The translations under genes were made by a program, and so were the position numbers. From Polydactylus sextarius (lineage: Eukaryota; Chordata; Actinopteri; Polynemidae), in assembly GCA_016801845.1 (NCBI GenBank), contig CM028924.1, forward strand, positions 4,264,501-4,328,500: a stretch of 64,000 nt of DNA, given 5' to 3'. The first letter of the stretch is position 1. The number at the start of each line of letters is the position of its first letter. Below are positions 39,608 through 53,400 of this stretch, one piece after another. Below the pieces are notes generated by a model that had not been told where the DNA came from, made no database searches, and saw only the letters and a list, made by a program, of their open reading frames with translations.

Positions 39608-42367
39608 TCTCTGCTTTATCCAGGGTTGGACTAAGTTCTATGAGTTTTCTCTGTCAGACCTGCGTGCTGGATTCGAGATCATCGACAGGCTTTTTGAAGG
39701 TAAGGCAGCTGGTAACAGATCACAATGCAGATGCACAACTCTGCTCACCTCTGCAGCACAGATGGTAATGAGAACTGGAATCTGTGGGCTCTTTGATCAA
39801 TTACCTATTTAATTTACAACACCCCTGATGGAGCATGACCTGAACATTTCAGCACTTGCATTTCAATGAACTGTGTATTTGTGTGTTGTGTCTCCGTGCC
39901 TCTCTGTGACTGTGGTGAACTTGTTTTTACTCCCTACACACTCATTACAGTTGTTAGCTTTTGTTGTTTACCTGTGTGTTTTTTCTTTGTCCAAGGTGGT
40001 AAAGTTCTCCAGTGGGAGTTTGTCCATGGCCTGTTGGAAAGCGCCATCTATGGTGGACGCATCGACAACCCCTCAGACCTTCGCATCTTACGTTCCTACC
40101 TGGAGCAGTTCTTCTCTGCACGTCTCCTCTCGTCTTCCCACTCGGCTGGTCAGAGAAAGAGCAGAGGAGGAACTCGCTTCTTGCCATCTCAGATCAGTCT
40201 CCCAAACTCCTGCTCCATATCGGTAGGTTGTCACGGTCACTCTGTGGTTTACTGTTGTCAGTCACAAACCATAATTAAGAACTCATTGCTTTTAAACATG
40301 TTCAGGTTAATTTAATTCACGTTTCAGTGTAGCCTTATCTGGCTTTTTATTGAATACTTTAAGGTGTAATGTAATGTATGCACACCCTAATAGTCCTAGG
40401 TTCAATTCAAAGACATGGTATTGGATTAAAGCTTTTCACCAACTAGATTTATTGTTGTACTTTGGTTTGTATTGAACTTTCATTAGCCTGTGTTGTGTTA
40501 GCTTCATTTCAAGTTGGTTTATAAAGTAGCTACTACAAATAAGATCCATTAGTTTTCTTCAGGTTTTCCAAGTTCATCTTGTTTCTGTATTGTTTTCAAT
40601 GCAGTTTGCATTCTGCGGACGCAGCTTAGTAAACAGAAAGAAATTAAGTCGGCATATATGCTGAAAAGTGTGTTTTTGCTGCCTTTTAATTTGAAGTTTC
40701 ATTATAATAAGTTAGTATTCTGCAGAGACAATTTGGTAACCTAAAGCAGTCAATATGGAAATTTAGATTTTGGATTTGGCAAATCATTTATACAATTCAG
40801 TTAGTTTTAAGTGGGAGTTCCCTTATTATAATTGTACCTTAAAGTACTTTTTGTGTCAAGTGAGTCCTGTCACAGAAACAGCATCACACCATCCAAGCAG
40901 CACACTTAATTAAGTATTGTATAGATTTATTCAACCCATAGTCATACACAGCAACTGTACTACCATACTTCTCCTTCACTCACTCATTCCCTCTTTGTAC
41001 CTGCAGTATTTGCACGTGGGTGTGTTTCTGTGTGTGATTGGCCTGTGTCTGTGCGTCTCCACAGGACTATCGCAACGTAATAGAAAATCTCCCAGAGGAT
41101 GACAAACCAGCATTCTTTGGTCTGCCTGCCAACATAGAAAGATCCTCGCAAAGAATCATCAGCTCCCAGGTAAACACACACACACACACACACACACACG
41201 GTCACCTGGTAGTCATCAGGTTCAAATAAGCTGTCGGAACCACTCAGTATATTTAATGATTTGATTCAGTTCAATAATAATTCAGAGTGTGTTATGTTTG
41301 AAAAAAAAAAAAAAAAACTAGATTCATTTTGTTTGTTCATTTTGACCTGTTGTGATTTTACCATGTGTTGTGGTGGATGTGAGGTTTTGCTCTGTTTTGC
41401 TCTGTTACAACACTCTGGTTTACTGTTTGTATACAAAGCTGCAGTGTTGCAGCCAAGCAAACTGCAAGAAAGCTTTAGGAAATACAAAACATAACAAAAG
41501 AAAACTCCACTCAGTGAGTCAGTTCAAACAAAATGTTCCTGCCAAAAACAAAGTCTCACTTTCTCAACTTTTCACTCTGGCAGGTACCTTCTGCTTCATT
41601 ACTGTGCCCTTTAGTCTAGAGAGGCAGTTTAACTCCTAATTGCTGTTCGAGATAGATCGATGATTACCAGATTCCAGGTCAGACATGTGCTGTTATTCTG
41701 AATGGCATTGGGATTCTACTGTGTGTGTGTGTCTGAGTATATTCATACATACTCTATGTGTGTTTATCCTTCAAACAAACCCAGTCATGTAGTGGGCAGT
41801 CACCTCCATTCTGGAGACATAAAAGCAGTTTACTTTAGGGTCAGGACTTCAATTTAAGGTTAAAGCATTACACCAGGCAGCCATCCGTTTTCATTTATTT
41901 CACTACAAAATAAAATTCACCTTGCAGAGACATAAAACTAGATTTAGATGGGTAATCCATCACAGTGAATACCGTGTCTGCTTTTATTGTTGTCAGAGTT
42001 ACATTGTCAGTGCATGATATTGTCTTTGTAAATATAAATTGATTTTTAAAAAGTCTGCACTGCAGAAATTATGTAACAATGAAATGTTCAGCAGTCTGCA
42101 AAAAAAAACAAACAATATTATCGGCCAAAAAGGTGGAGGTTAGACAGAAGGTTGAGGTTCTCAACATTGGGTTGAATTGTCATGGACATATCATCAACTA
42201 GAGTCTTTCTTCTTGTCTGGGACATATATGATATTCATTTGTGTGTCATATAGAATAGAAAAGAAAAGAATAAAAAGATTAAAAATATCAGTTATTCACA
42301 TCACTGCATGTTTCTCTCTAATGGAGAATTAACACAAGACACTCAGATAAGATAGTGTATGTGTGTA

Positions 42368-42406
<39 letters not shown>

Positions 42407-42754
42407 TCTAGATACTCCTTACATTGTGGGGACTTGCATCTGTTTACACACTCACATTATGGGGACCTGTCTCCCGTATGGGGTCAAAAAGCAGGTCCCC
42501 ATGATGTAAAAAACTAAAACTTAAGGTGAAGAAAAAGGTTCAACAAGTGGTAGCAACAACTGAGATCTCTACGGTTTCCAAGAAAGTCTCCAGGAAATGA
42601 ATGCAAGTCAGTGAAATGTCCCCTGAAGTTATGGAAACCAGACTGTGTGTGTGGGCATTAGTTTTCCACTGATAACACGTGAGCGCATCGACTGCAACAT
42701 TTATGCTTTTGCTGTCATGAATAGTTAACATTTATGAGTGTGTATTCACATGTA

Positions 42755-42803
<49 letters not shown>

Positions 42804-44225
42804 TTGATGGTCACTGCAGATTCTGATGAAACTCCATGTAACACACTCTTACACCTCTTACTTCCTTCACATATAGTCGTGTGGTCTGTTTGAGAAAGGC
42901 AGAGCGTGATCACAACAAATGGAAACAACAGGCAACAAGATCAGACAGGAGTCGGACGAGAAACAGGATGTAGAATAAACAAAGTTGCACGGCTGCAGGC
43001 GTGCACTTTTTTTTTGGCAACTTTCACACATAATGGCATAATCATAACATATTCATAACAAGAGCAAAATTGCTGCTTTCATAACAGAACTTTGTACATC
43101 TGTTTGCGATGATAGAGCAAAAAAAATGAAAGGAAATGATGGGATAAAGAGACTGTGATGATTTTTGATGGGGTTTTTTTTGTGTTTGCATGTGTCTTTC
43201 TACTGTATGTGTAATTATCCCGCAGCAAGCCCTCTTAAATCACACAGAGACCATCGCAGCATGTGTGCAGTATGTGGGTGTTAATGCATTTAAGTCCATT
43301 CATACTCTCAGGGTGGTCGACTGATCATTGGAACCACCAACCTAGTTTCATTCACACAACTCCCACAGGGACACTTGGGTCTCTCTCTCTCCACCTATCT
43401 CTGTCTCCAATCCTACTGTCATTTGTCACTGTCACTTCCATGCTCTCTCTCCCTCTGTCTCTCTCTCACTCTCTCTCCGTCTCCATCTTTTTATTCTTCT
43501 TTCCCTTAATTTATGCCCTCTGTTCTTCCCTTGTCGCTGTCTGTGGGTTGGGCACTTAACCACATACGCACACACACGGCAAACAGCACCCCTGGGATAG
43601 TCAGTGGTTTCGCTGGATGCTATTTAAAACAAATGTGAAAGCTTAATGTGAGTGATCCAACCTAGGTCAGGATGGTCCCAAATGTATACTGAGGATTCCC
43701 TTGGAATAACAAACTCACTGTATAATGTATGTGTGAGCGATGTATTTAGGGAGCAGGGAGGCAGTAGCCAGCGGAAATGTCTGATTACTATGATTATTAT
43801 ATAGATTTCTTTATTGAATATCATTATGACTAAGATCATAAGAACTAGTTTCCTGATTAAAAACCCTGATTGACGGTCCTGGATCACTCTGAATTAAAGT
43901 GAAAATCTCAACTACATCAACTGCACCCAGTGCAAATTAACTGACTTCCTTGCACAAGGACATTGTTTGGTAACTTTTTTTTTCTTTCCGGTCGGTTATG
44001 ACAGTAAATGCAGGTGCTGCCAGGTTGTCAGAGGTTGAGATAAGGATAAATCTTAATTTATTTAAATCCCTATACATTTGAACCCCCATATATTTCAAAT
44101 CACCATCCTTAGCTGCCCTCATTTTACTGCTGTCAGGGTGAAGTTCAAGATTAGCTATCTGTTTTTTTTTTTTTTTTTTTTTTTTATCCCCCCTCTCTTA
44201 CTTACTCTCCCCTCTTTCTTCCATA

Positions 44226-44263
<38 letters not shown>

Positions 44264-44407
44264 AACATATGCATGCACTTACACACAGATACACACTTTC
44301 CCTCCTGAGCAGAGAAGATAAAGCAGGTGTTAGTAAAGAGTTCTCCTGGACCAAATGAAAGCCATTTATCAGACACTTTGCCTTCCTCACAACACACAAA
44401 TATACAG

Positions 44408-44449
<42 letters not shown>

Positions 44450-47400
44450 CGTCTCTAGATAAAAGCAGGACTTTAAGCCTGAAGCTAAGCATGTTTGATT
44501 AGGTGTGTAAGGAGCTGCTAGAATATGTACTTGGGGTTTGGCCTTTTTTTTTTTTTTTTCAAATGTAATATTCCCAGACCTGGAACACTATTTACTGTCA
44601 CCGTGCAGTCTTAGCACCAGAGATGTAGATGACATTTTAATATCGAAATGGCAGTAATTAATAAACGTGTGTATTTTTTATATTCTCATTTTCCTGTCTC
44701 AGTTTCCACAGGAGAAGTTGCAAGCAGCAGGCATCTAGATTTATTTATTTGTTTGATTGTTTTATGTGCTAATAACTAATCACTAATTACTAATTCAGGA
44801 AGCCTCTCCCTCTGTATTACTTTTACAACTACGGCTCAATTGATTCATTTGTTGTTTATAATTGTTTCACAGGTTATTTCCCAGCTGCGTGTCCTGAGCC
44901 GCTCGGTTGCAACTGGGTCGAAGTTTGACAGGGAGCTGTGGTCAAACGGCCTCTCACCTGTCCTCAACCTGTGGAAGAAACTCAATCAGGTCAGTTTTAT
45001 CCCTTAACTCTTTATTCCTTTTCCCTAAGGTGTGATTTCACACAGAGCAGTTGGAGCAAGAGTCGAATCAGTTTTTTCTGCAAACTTGCAACTTCCTGAA
45101 ATCACTGAAGTCATGTTTAATTCCACATTGGATTCTTGACAGTTATGTTCAAGACATGCTCGTCTTTATTTGTATGCAAAATCATGTTTTTACATTGCCC
45201 ATGCAGAAGCAACTAATCTAAATTAAAAGCTGTGAAAGCAAATTGGAAATTAGTAGAGTCTAATTGAGCACGGTGTATGATAGCCACTGACTCGCACAGT
45301 CAGGCAGCACTGCTGTGTGCAGTTGCCTGGAGACCAGCACCTTTTCAAATCAAAAGGACATCTACCTCTACATTAAATAATTTAGCCACCGTGTTCCCGT
45401 TCTCTCACTCTCCCTGTCTTTTATTCACTCTCATCCTGTGAATCACAAACGTTATCCTTTTTCCTCTTCTCTCATTTTCTCTCGCCTGTGCCTCCATCAC
45501 TCTCCTCTCTCTCCTTCTCCCTCTGACTTCCTTGCAGGCAGTTGTTTTGTACTTACTGAGAGGACAATGATTGACTGTGTTAATTGTTGCCACTGTATCA
45601 GCAGCTAGCTTCCCATAGATCGCAATCTACCTCACACTGCTTTCAATTAACTGTCCCTTTGTCATCAGTTAACCCCTTTCTGTTTGACTGTTAGTGGATA
45701 TGTGCCGCTTTATGTGTAGCTTCACCTCATGTGCTTGTGCCTGCCTATTATTTGTGTTTCTTTGCATGTATGTGTATGCACTAGTAAGCCTGTTTCTATA
45801 AACTCTGTGTGCGTGACTTTGTGTGTCTACGCAGATATGTACGTATTTATTTTGACAAATCTTTATGTAGTCTGGATGGAGAGGAGACACATGAGACAGT
45901 AGACGCTGTTTGTTTGTCTATTTAGTTTTATTTTTTGAAGAGAGACAATAGCAGAGCTGTAGACAAGCTGAATCATACCCTACCAGCTTTTTTTTTTCTC
46001 CCTCCTCATTGTCTTATTTATCTCACACACTCCATTGTTTCTGTTCCTCTATCCCAGAGTCTTACTATCCCTCTCCTCCCTCTTTACTTGTCTGCCTCTC
46101 AACGAGAGGGTAGATGTGTAGAAAGCCAAATAGGTTGCAGGTACAGAGTGTGATAGCTGCAACAGAATACAACAAAATATCACTTTTTGTGCTCATGTTT
46201 TTTTTCTATTTTCATAAACACCCTGTGTTAACTAATATAAACAAATTGTCCCCTGGTTTGCTCTGCAGAGAGATAGAAACTGTTTCCTGTTTTGTTACAT
46301 CTTGTTATTGTGAAAGAACCGAGGGTGGAAGAATTTACTTAATATCTTGTGTTAAGGGACCTCACTGGGGAACGCTGGGGAGATGTACTATGGTAATGGA
46401 AGAAGTAATTCAAAAGAAAAAACTGTATGCTGATGCACAGAGGAAGTTACAAAATGCATTTTACATCTTAGTCTAAATAAGATATCCCTGCTACTGTGTA
46501 ACAGAACAATTTTAGTAGACTGATTGGCTGATGTATTGCTAATAGTGTTCCAGTGATATGGTGGGACAATTGTACAATATTATGCACCAAGCCTTGAAGC
46601 AGTGTAGTCCAAGGTTATTAGAATAAGTATTATCTCATTATACTTGCTACACAGTATGTAGAAAAAAAAAACCTTTCTTCTTTCCCTCTGACGTGATTTT
46701 ATTCACTTTTTCAAGTTTCTCTGTGGGAGGATTATTATATTATTAGTTATTTTTTACATCAATCAACCTTTCGTCTCTCACCTGCCCTCTTTATCTATGT
46801 GCCTGTGTTTCTGTCATTATGACTATATGGGTCTCTGTTTGTCTGCTGTCTGTCTTTCAGGGCTCTACACTGATCCATCAGAAGGTGGCTCCACCCGCAG
46901 AGGGTCATGGGTCACCGGTCTTGTCATTCGTTGCTCTGGAGCAGTTCAACGCCATCCGCTTGGTCCAGGTGTGTCAGATAACCATCAGTCCTACTAATAA
47001 AGGATATTATATGATTTTAAAAGACTGAAAAAGTTCCAATACATTTTCAATCAATTTAACAGTGATTGCTGTTGCAGAAGCAGAATTCTCTTTGGACTGT
47101 GCTCAGTTACAGTTTGTTTGTTGGCATGAGGCATCAAGCAGTATAGATTGTATCTTGCAATATAAATGTGCTGGTTTATGTAAAAATGCAAAGAATTATG
47201 GAAAGAGGGCTGATCATGAAGATGCATGAGATGTGTCTGACTCAGCACCGTCTTCAACTGTGATATTATATAATTAATCTCCTAATGGGATGGACATTTT
47301 TATCAGCGGTCTTCCTGTGAGTGTTATTCTGTCAATTGGATAAAAATCACAGGTGGCACTGAAATGTACCATCGATTACATTTTTTTTTTTTTTTTTTTT

Positions 47401-50400
47401 GCAATTGTCGACCACTGCATGTGTCGTGAGAATTTTTCTTCAATTTTTCTTCTATGATTTGATTTTTTACAACAAAGACTTGGATGAAACCATGAAAGAT
47501 CACTAGCTACATCTCAGCAATGCAGACATTTACTCACAGGCCTTGTTGGTCATTATAAACCAGTTCACTGAAAGTGAATGACAAGGTGAAATGACTCTGC
47601 AGGTACATATGCTCTAACACTTTGGGACACTATGTGCACTAAACTGTAAATGTTGTCACAGAGTATCCACCAATCTCTTGCTGCACTGAGCAAGGTCATC
47701 AGAGGAACGCAGCTGCTGACTCCTGAAGTCCAAAAATTGGCTGCTGCTCTGCTCAATCAAGAGGTAAGAACGGGGAGAGAAAAGAGGGAGGAGGATAAGG
47801 GGAAATAAACTGATATGTGTAGATTTTCTCTGAACATATTGAATTAACATCAGCACAGTTGTTTGTGTTTGTGGGTACGTAGATTGTCCTCTGTGTGGTG
47901 TATGTGCAATTTGAAGAGGAAATATAACTTTCAGACTACTACAGTCTGACTGCTACATATCCACTGCATTACTGAGTCTTACATGCATCTTGTGAGTAAT
48001 TTGTGATCACATTTTCTGCGTTGACAGTTTTGTAAATCGCTCACATTCCTTCATCTATTTAATCTTAAACTATATCGATTTGTCTCCTTTAATTGAAGCG
48101 AATATTTCGTCTTTGCTACTTTGTTTTTTCCCCACACTGTAATAAAGTTGTATCCGCGGGCGGGGTAGGCACACACATGATATACAGAGCTCACTTGTAG
48201 TCATGTAGCAAACACAGCATGTATCGTTGTGTGTATCCTCAGGCTGAGATGAGACAAAAGAAATATGATGAGGCAGAGGGGAGATACACAGTCAACCATT
48301 CACTCCTATGTTTTTAATCTCATGAGAGCAGCCTTGAGCATTATTCCTTCTTCACTGCTTTTCTATTTCACCTTTTTTTTATATTAATCAGCAGTCTTTA
48401 GTCTCAGATCCATCTCTCTCTCTCTCTCTCCCAGACAACTTTCTCTAGTTTTCCACCATTGTATCAGTCTTCTCTAACATATCTCATAACCACAGATCTA
48501 AACCTCAGTATATACAGAATCACTGTCTGAAAAGAAAACATCATGGCTACTTGGAAAAAGCAGGAGCTGTCATATTTGATGATATTTCTGTGTTTTTTTT
48601 TTTTGTTGTTTTTTTTTTGCCAAGCCACAAAATCTTTGACACACATTAAATGTGCTAACAGCAGAATTTAAAGCCTAATGACTTTTGTGTCTCCAATTGG
48701 CAAAGTTTTACATCACTGCCAAAAAGATGACAAGCCACTTGCTCCTCCCTAAGAAAGAATTGAATACAGAGCGGCGAAGTGAAATGAAGCAACCAAAATT
48801 TAATTTGATTATTATATTTTATTTAAATTAATTTATCTTGACTCAGTGGTTAAGATGATTGCGTTTTTCGTAACTATATTAACTTGTGTAGAAGTATATC
48901 AGTGTGTGGAGTAAAGCAGTCTATCATTCTCCAGTATCTATTATATATCTGAAATAACTTCTCAACACTATACTGAGGTGAATATAACATGTTGGATGTT
49001 CAGTTTTCTGCAGTTGTATTATGGAGTGAAAGTAACCATGAGGTGAATATGAACAGCTGTAATTTAAGTCTAGCTACGATTGCTCTGTGGGATTGATGTC
49101 TGAATTTTTGACTCAACCACTCCAGAACATTCACCTTGTTGTGTCTGAACCGTTTCTTAGTAGTTTTCACTATATGATTCAGATCAAATGTTCTTCTGCA
49201 TCTGTCTGCAAAGGTTCTTAGGTCAGAAATGCAACTGCCAAACTTGAATCCGATCGTTTTTTAGGATTTCCATAGATTCTACTGCTTTTATTTTACCCTC
49301 TAACTTTACAAGATAAGCTGCTGAACCACTGTACTTATTTTTGTGTGCAGTTTTTTTTTTATCTACACCAAACACGTAATTTAATCTAACAGCCCAAAAA
49401 ATTCTGTTTTGGTCACAACAGACTGAAGAACCTTCTTCCTCTTGACCATGGAGCCTCCCACATGTCTTTGCATTAACTGGAGATTTAATACAACTTTTTT
49501 TTTTATCAACAGTGACTTTCTCTTTGCCACTCCTCCATAAAGCTTTTACTGGTGAAGAACCTGGCCATTAGTTATATAAATAGTCTCTGTTATCTCAGCT
49601 ACTTCAGAGTCGTCATAGGCGCCATGGTGGCGTCCATCTAGTCTCTAGTCTCATTCCTGGACAGTCAGTCAGTTTGTGAGGATTTCCTGCTTTTCTTTTC
49701 ATTTCTTAATGACTGAACTCCAGTCAGTGACTTCTTCTTTTTTCTTCATGGCATAACTGTAGCCAGCCAGACTTATCAACCAGTGTCCTGACCTGCCAGA
49801 TGTAGGTGTCTTTATAAAACCATGTGAGAATCACTTTTGCTGCATTCGGGTGAACTTCATTTTTCACCGACTGCAAGACTTCTAACACCAATTTTCTGCC
49901 TGCTTTTGTTGAATTACGTCAGTCGCTATAAAAGGGAGTGAATATTTATGCAGTCACTTAATTTACATTAAATATATTTTATCAATTGATATTATATTGT
50001 AAAAATCTGTTCTCTAGGATTTTTCTGTAAATTATAGCCAAAAAGCCTTAATTATATTGACAAGACAGGCATCATTTAACTTATAAAAACAATAAATGGG
50101 GTAAAATAGCCAAAGGGAACAATACTTGTACAGTGTATCATTCAGTCCCATATAGTTATCAGGTAGGCTCCATTGAAGGTTACATTTTGTGTTATATGTA
50201 AAACACAGGATGTTATTTTTAACCAACCATTGCTGATTAGTCCAGTTTCAGCCAGAGAATGGAAACAGAAAAAGCTGGCGATGTGATTTATACATTTGGG
50301 AAATGGACGGTTTTGGGGGCTATAATATTAGAAAAAATGTGAGCCCTGTGTGATCAGCTACATTGCCCCTGTCCTCAGCCATGCAGTTAAAAAAAATAAA

Positions 50401-53400
50401 TAGATGCTTGGAAACTGCCCAGGCATCAGAGGAGAGTGGTAAACAGCACTGTGAAGAAATAAATATCATTAATATGAAGACATGGCAGCTGATGCTGGGA
50501 TGTATTTTTTATTTATTTATTTATTTTTTTGATTAAAGATTAAACCGTTTTTTTAATGCCATTTGTAGTAATTATTATGTCAGTGCTGTCTGTTTTTATT
50601 TTTGTTTTAATCATCACCGCTACTTTATGGCAAACTGGGGATCACAAGTAAAAAGTGTTCAGAGGAATTTATTCGAAATCACAGCTGCTGCTTAAAAACA
50701 AGTTGTTTTGGAGATTTCCACTTTAATTCTCAGGCACTTAGCTGTAAAAGGAGGACGAAATGTCATGTACATGTACATATCTCCCCCTGAGATAATATGT
50801 GTAATCATAAACATTGAAAGAAAACACAGAATCTGTTTTGGAAACATGGAAAGATGAAATAGAAATACTAATTCCTCAATACTCAAAAAAGTGGAATATA
50901 GTTACAGCGGGCGTCACCTGATAGAACTGTATTTGTTTTCTGTCGTCATTAACTTGTCTACCTGAATCACAGACACGTCAGTGATACAACATAAACCTTC
51001 ACATAACAGGAGACTGAATGAGTAGTCGACATGCAGCTGAGAGACAAACAAAGCCTCTTTTAGTTCCATCGTGACTTTCAAGATTGAATAACACAAAATC
51101 CTCAATCCTGAATCTCCCACTGTGAATGTTTGTCCATGTTCATGTGTGAAAGACAGATGTTTGATCTCTGTATAACAGTTGAAACAACTCATATTGCTTC
51201 ACCTGTTCCTGAGCAAACTGTCATCTCTCCTGAGGGAAGGTCTCTGTTGTCACCTACGTTCAAACATATTGCATTTGTCAGTGTCATCTGAAATGAAGCA
51301 TTTGAACATTTCAAAACTACTCACTTCCACTTAACCACCTCTATATTCTAGCTGAGGTTCAGGCTAAATAACTTAAACTACTTAGCATCTGGAAATGGTT
51401 TTGTCGTAGACATTATACAGTGAGTCAATCACTTTACACATTCACTCATCTGTATATTTGCTAATTTTGACATCAGAAGTTGACACCAGGAGGAAACCTG
51501 AGCTAGATCACAGTGGTGCCATGTGCTCTCCTGAACGTCATCACTGCACAGTCTTTAAATGTATATGTGTGATACTTTAAAGACAAGTCTATAGAGTCCA
51601 GTGTGGTCAAGTTTATTTATCTGTGTTGCAAAGTTTAAAGCTACCGCATGAAAGTAAAGGCTAAAGTTGAAAAGGTGACATGGGAGGAGTGGTAAAAGAT
51701 ATTCATCAAAGATACAGTGACACTGAGGTCTCATGTTAAACACATGTACCATAAGGTTATCAGTGAGTTAAGTGTGTGAGTTTGTGTGTCTTAGCAAGTT
51801 GTGACTTTTTGGAGTCAATCAGCAGACGCCTTACATGCTACATCAGGCTGCTGCTGCTCTCTGGGTTGACAGCTGCATTCAATGAATGATACAGAGACAC
51901 TTTAACTGACGACTGAATCACATACCTGACCGATTGCAGTATGTCAATGGCAGACTATAACAACATTTCCTTTGCCTTTTGCTGACACGTTTGTTTTTGT
52001 TGTGTATTTTTTCCATTATGAATCTAAATAACTTCTCATCTTCTCCCTGTCTGTTTCCTTTCCATATCAGTGTCCCTCAACGTGGCAGAATAAATGGGAC
52101 GGACCAGAGGAGCCCATGCAGTACCTCAGAGCTGTGGTTACACGGTCCCTCGCCATACAGGTGACACGTGGATACACACAGAAACATCCACTACTTTTTC
52201 TCTTTGAAACAAATAATATTTTTATTACTAAAGACTAAAATTATTTACTTAGAGATTTATTTAAAGTGATCTAGGCAACGCGTCGACTATAACCACGCCA
52301 GGAAAATTCTTATGTTGGTTTCAGAAGCTTTTCATGCAGAATATAAATAATAAACTAAATAGAATTATTACATAAAAAGATCAGGTTCTGCCAAATGTCA
52401 GCCTAGGGTGGTGCTACAAAATAAAGGTTCTGACTGAAACTCCTCTTGATTGTGTCTGACTGTACTCCTACCTCAGTGGGCTGTGGCAAACCAGAATTCA
52501 CACAGACACACATATCCAGAAGAAATTATTTATTTCTTTGTGAATGTGATGCATTTCATTATTGGTGTGGGCGAGCCTTGCTGCCTGTGCCTGTCTGTCT
52601 GCCGGCCAGCCTGCCTGCCTACGCATCTGTTTGTGTGTCTCACTGTCTGCCTGTCATCTCTAGTTTCTCGCTGTCTGCTACTCTCCCTCTCTACCTGCAC
52701 TCCATCTGTCCTCATGTATGTCCGTCTCGAGGCTACCCTGTCCTTTACTGTCTGTTTCTGGCTGTCAGTGTTGAGTGATATCTCTGTTTGCAGTCTGTCT
52801 GTGTCCTGTTAGCTAATCAGTCTAATAAAGGCGGAGTCGGCCCGAGCTGCTGCTGCTGCTGTGGAGCTACTGAAGAATAAAGAGCAAACAGCACAGCAGT
52901 GCACTCAAACGTACAGGATGACCTTGAAAACACTCAAACGCTCACACACATATATTCACATTAATGCTATGCGTAGCAGCTCGCAGTGGCCAAAATCTTT
53001 CCTGATGCACAAATCTTACTCTGTGTGTGTGTCTGTGTGTGTGTTTGTGATCTGTGTGTAAACATGCAACTACCTACAAGTATGCGCCTCTGTGCGTAGG
53101 AGTATGAGCATGCATTTGTGCTTTTTTTTTTTTTTTTTTCTCTTCTCAGCATATGTTCATCCCAATTTATCTCCAAAGCCACTTCAGACTGATGCTGTGC
53201 TAAAAATGAATCCATTTATAATAGAGATTGGATCAGATGTTTGCTCATTCTACCTCTATTTGTCAGCAATTTTCTTCAGCTGACCTCCAAATCCACTAGT
53301 TTCCATGGTGATTTAGAGAAAACTGCCTACCTGAAATGCAAAAAAGGGCCCAGAATAGATCAGAAGTTAAATCTCTGGTCATCTCTTTAGGCTTAAATCT

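Larger units (their letters stand above)
37390..39623 (+). other. Intron with GTTT and TA repeats
   Basis: A 2.2 kb intron. It contains tandem acatatacatata units near 38076-38115, a GTTT repeat, a pyrimidine-rich tract (about 38640-38780) and a long TA repeat ending 20 bases before the acceptor. No gene is seen. Confidence 0.75.
41170..44872 (+). other. Intron with many microsatellites and a hairpin element
   Basis: A 3.7 kb intron with five GT/AC blocks and poly-A/T runs (41300-41317, 44162-44185, 44544-44560). It also has a pyrimidine-rich tract (about 43380-43500) and the hairpin element at 42422-42506. No gene is seen. Confidence 0.75.

Noticed and set aside
44155..44492. Minus-strand frames with long CVCVCV runs
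   Set aside because: They are translations of CA/GT microsatellites.
46114..46476. 120-codon open frame on the + strand
   Set aside because: It lies inside a dync2h1 intron, shows no domain or recognisable family pattern, and its codon usage looks random. It is most likely a chance ORF.
52807..53061. Open stretch with an Ala run (GCT repeat) followed by VELLKNKEQ
   Set aside because: It looked like a helical coding segment, but a stop lies just upstream in frame, there is no acceptor in phase, and the flanking dync2h1 exons join without it.
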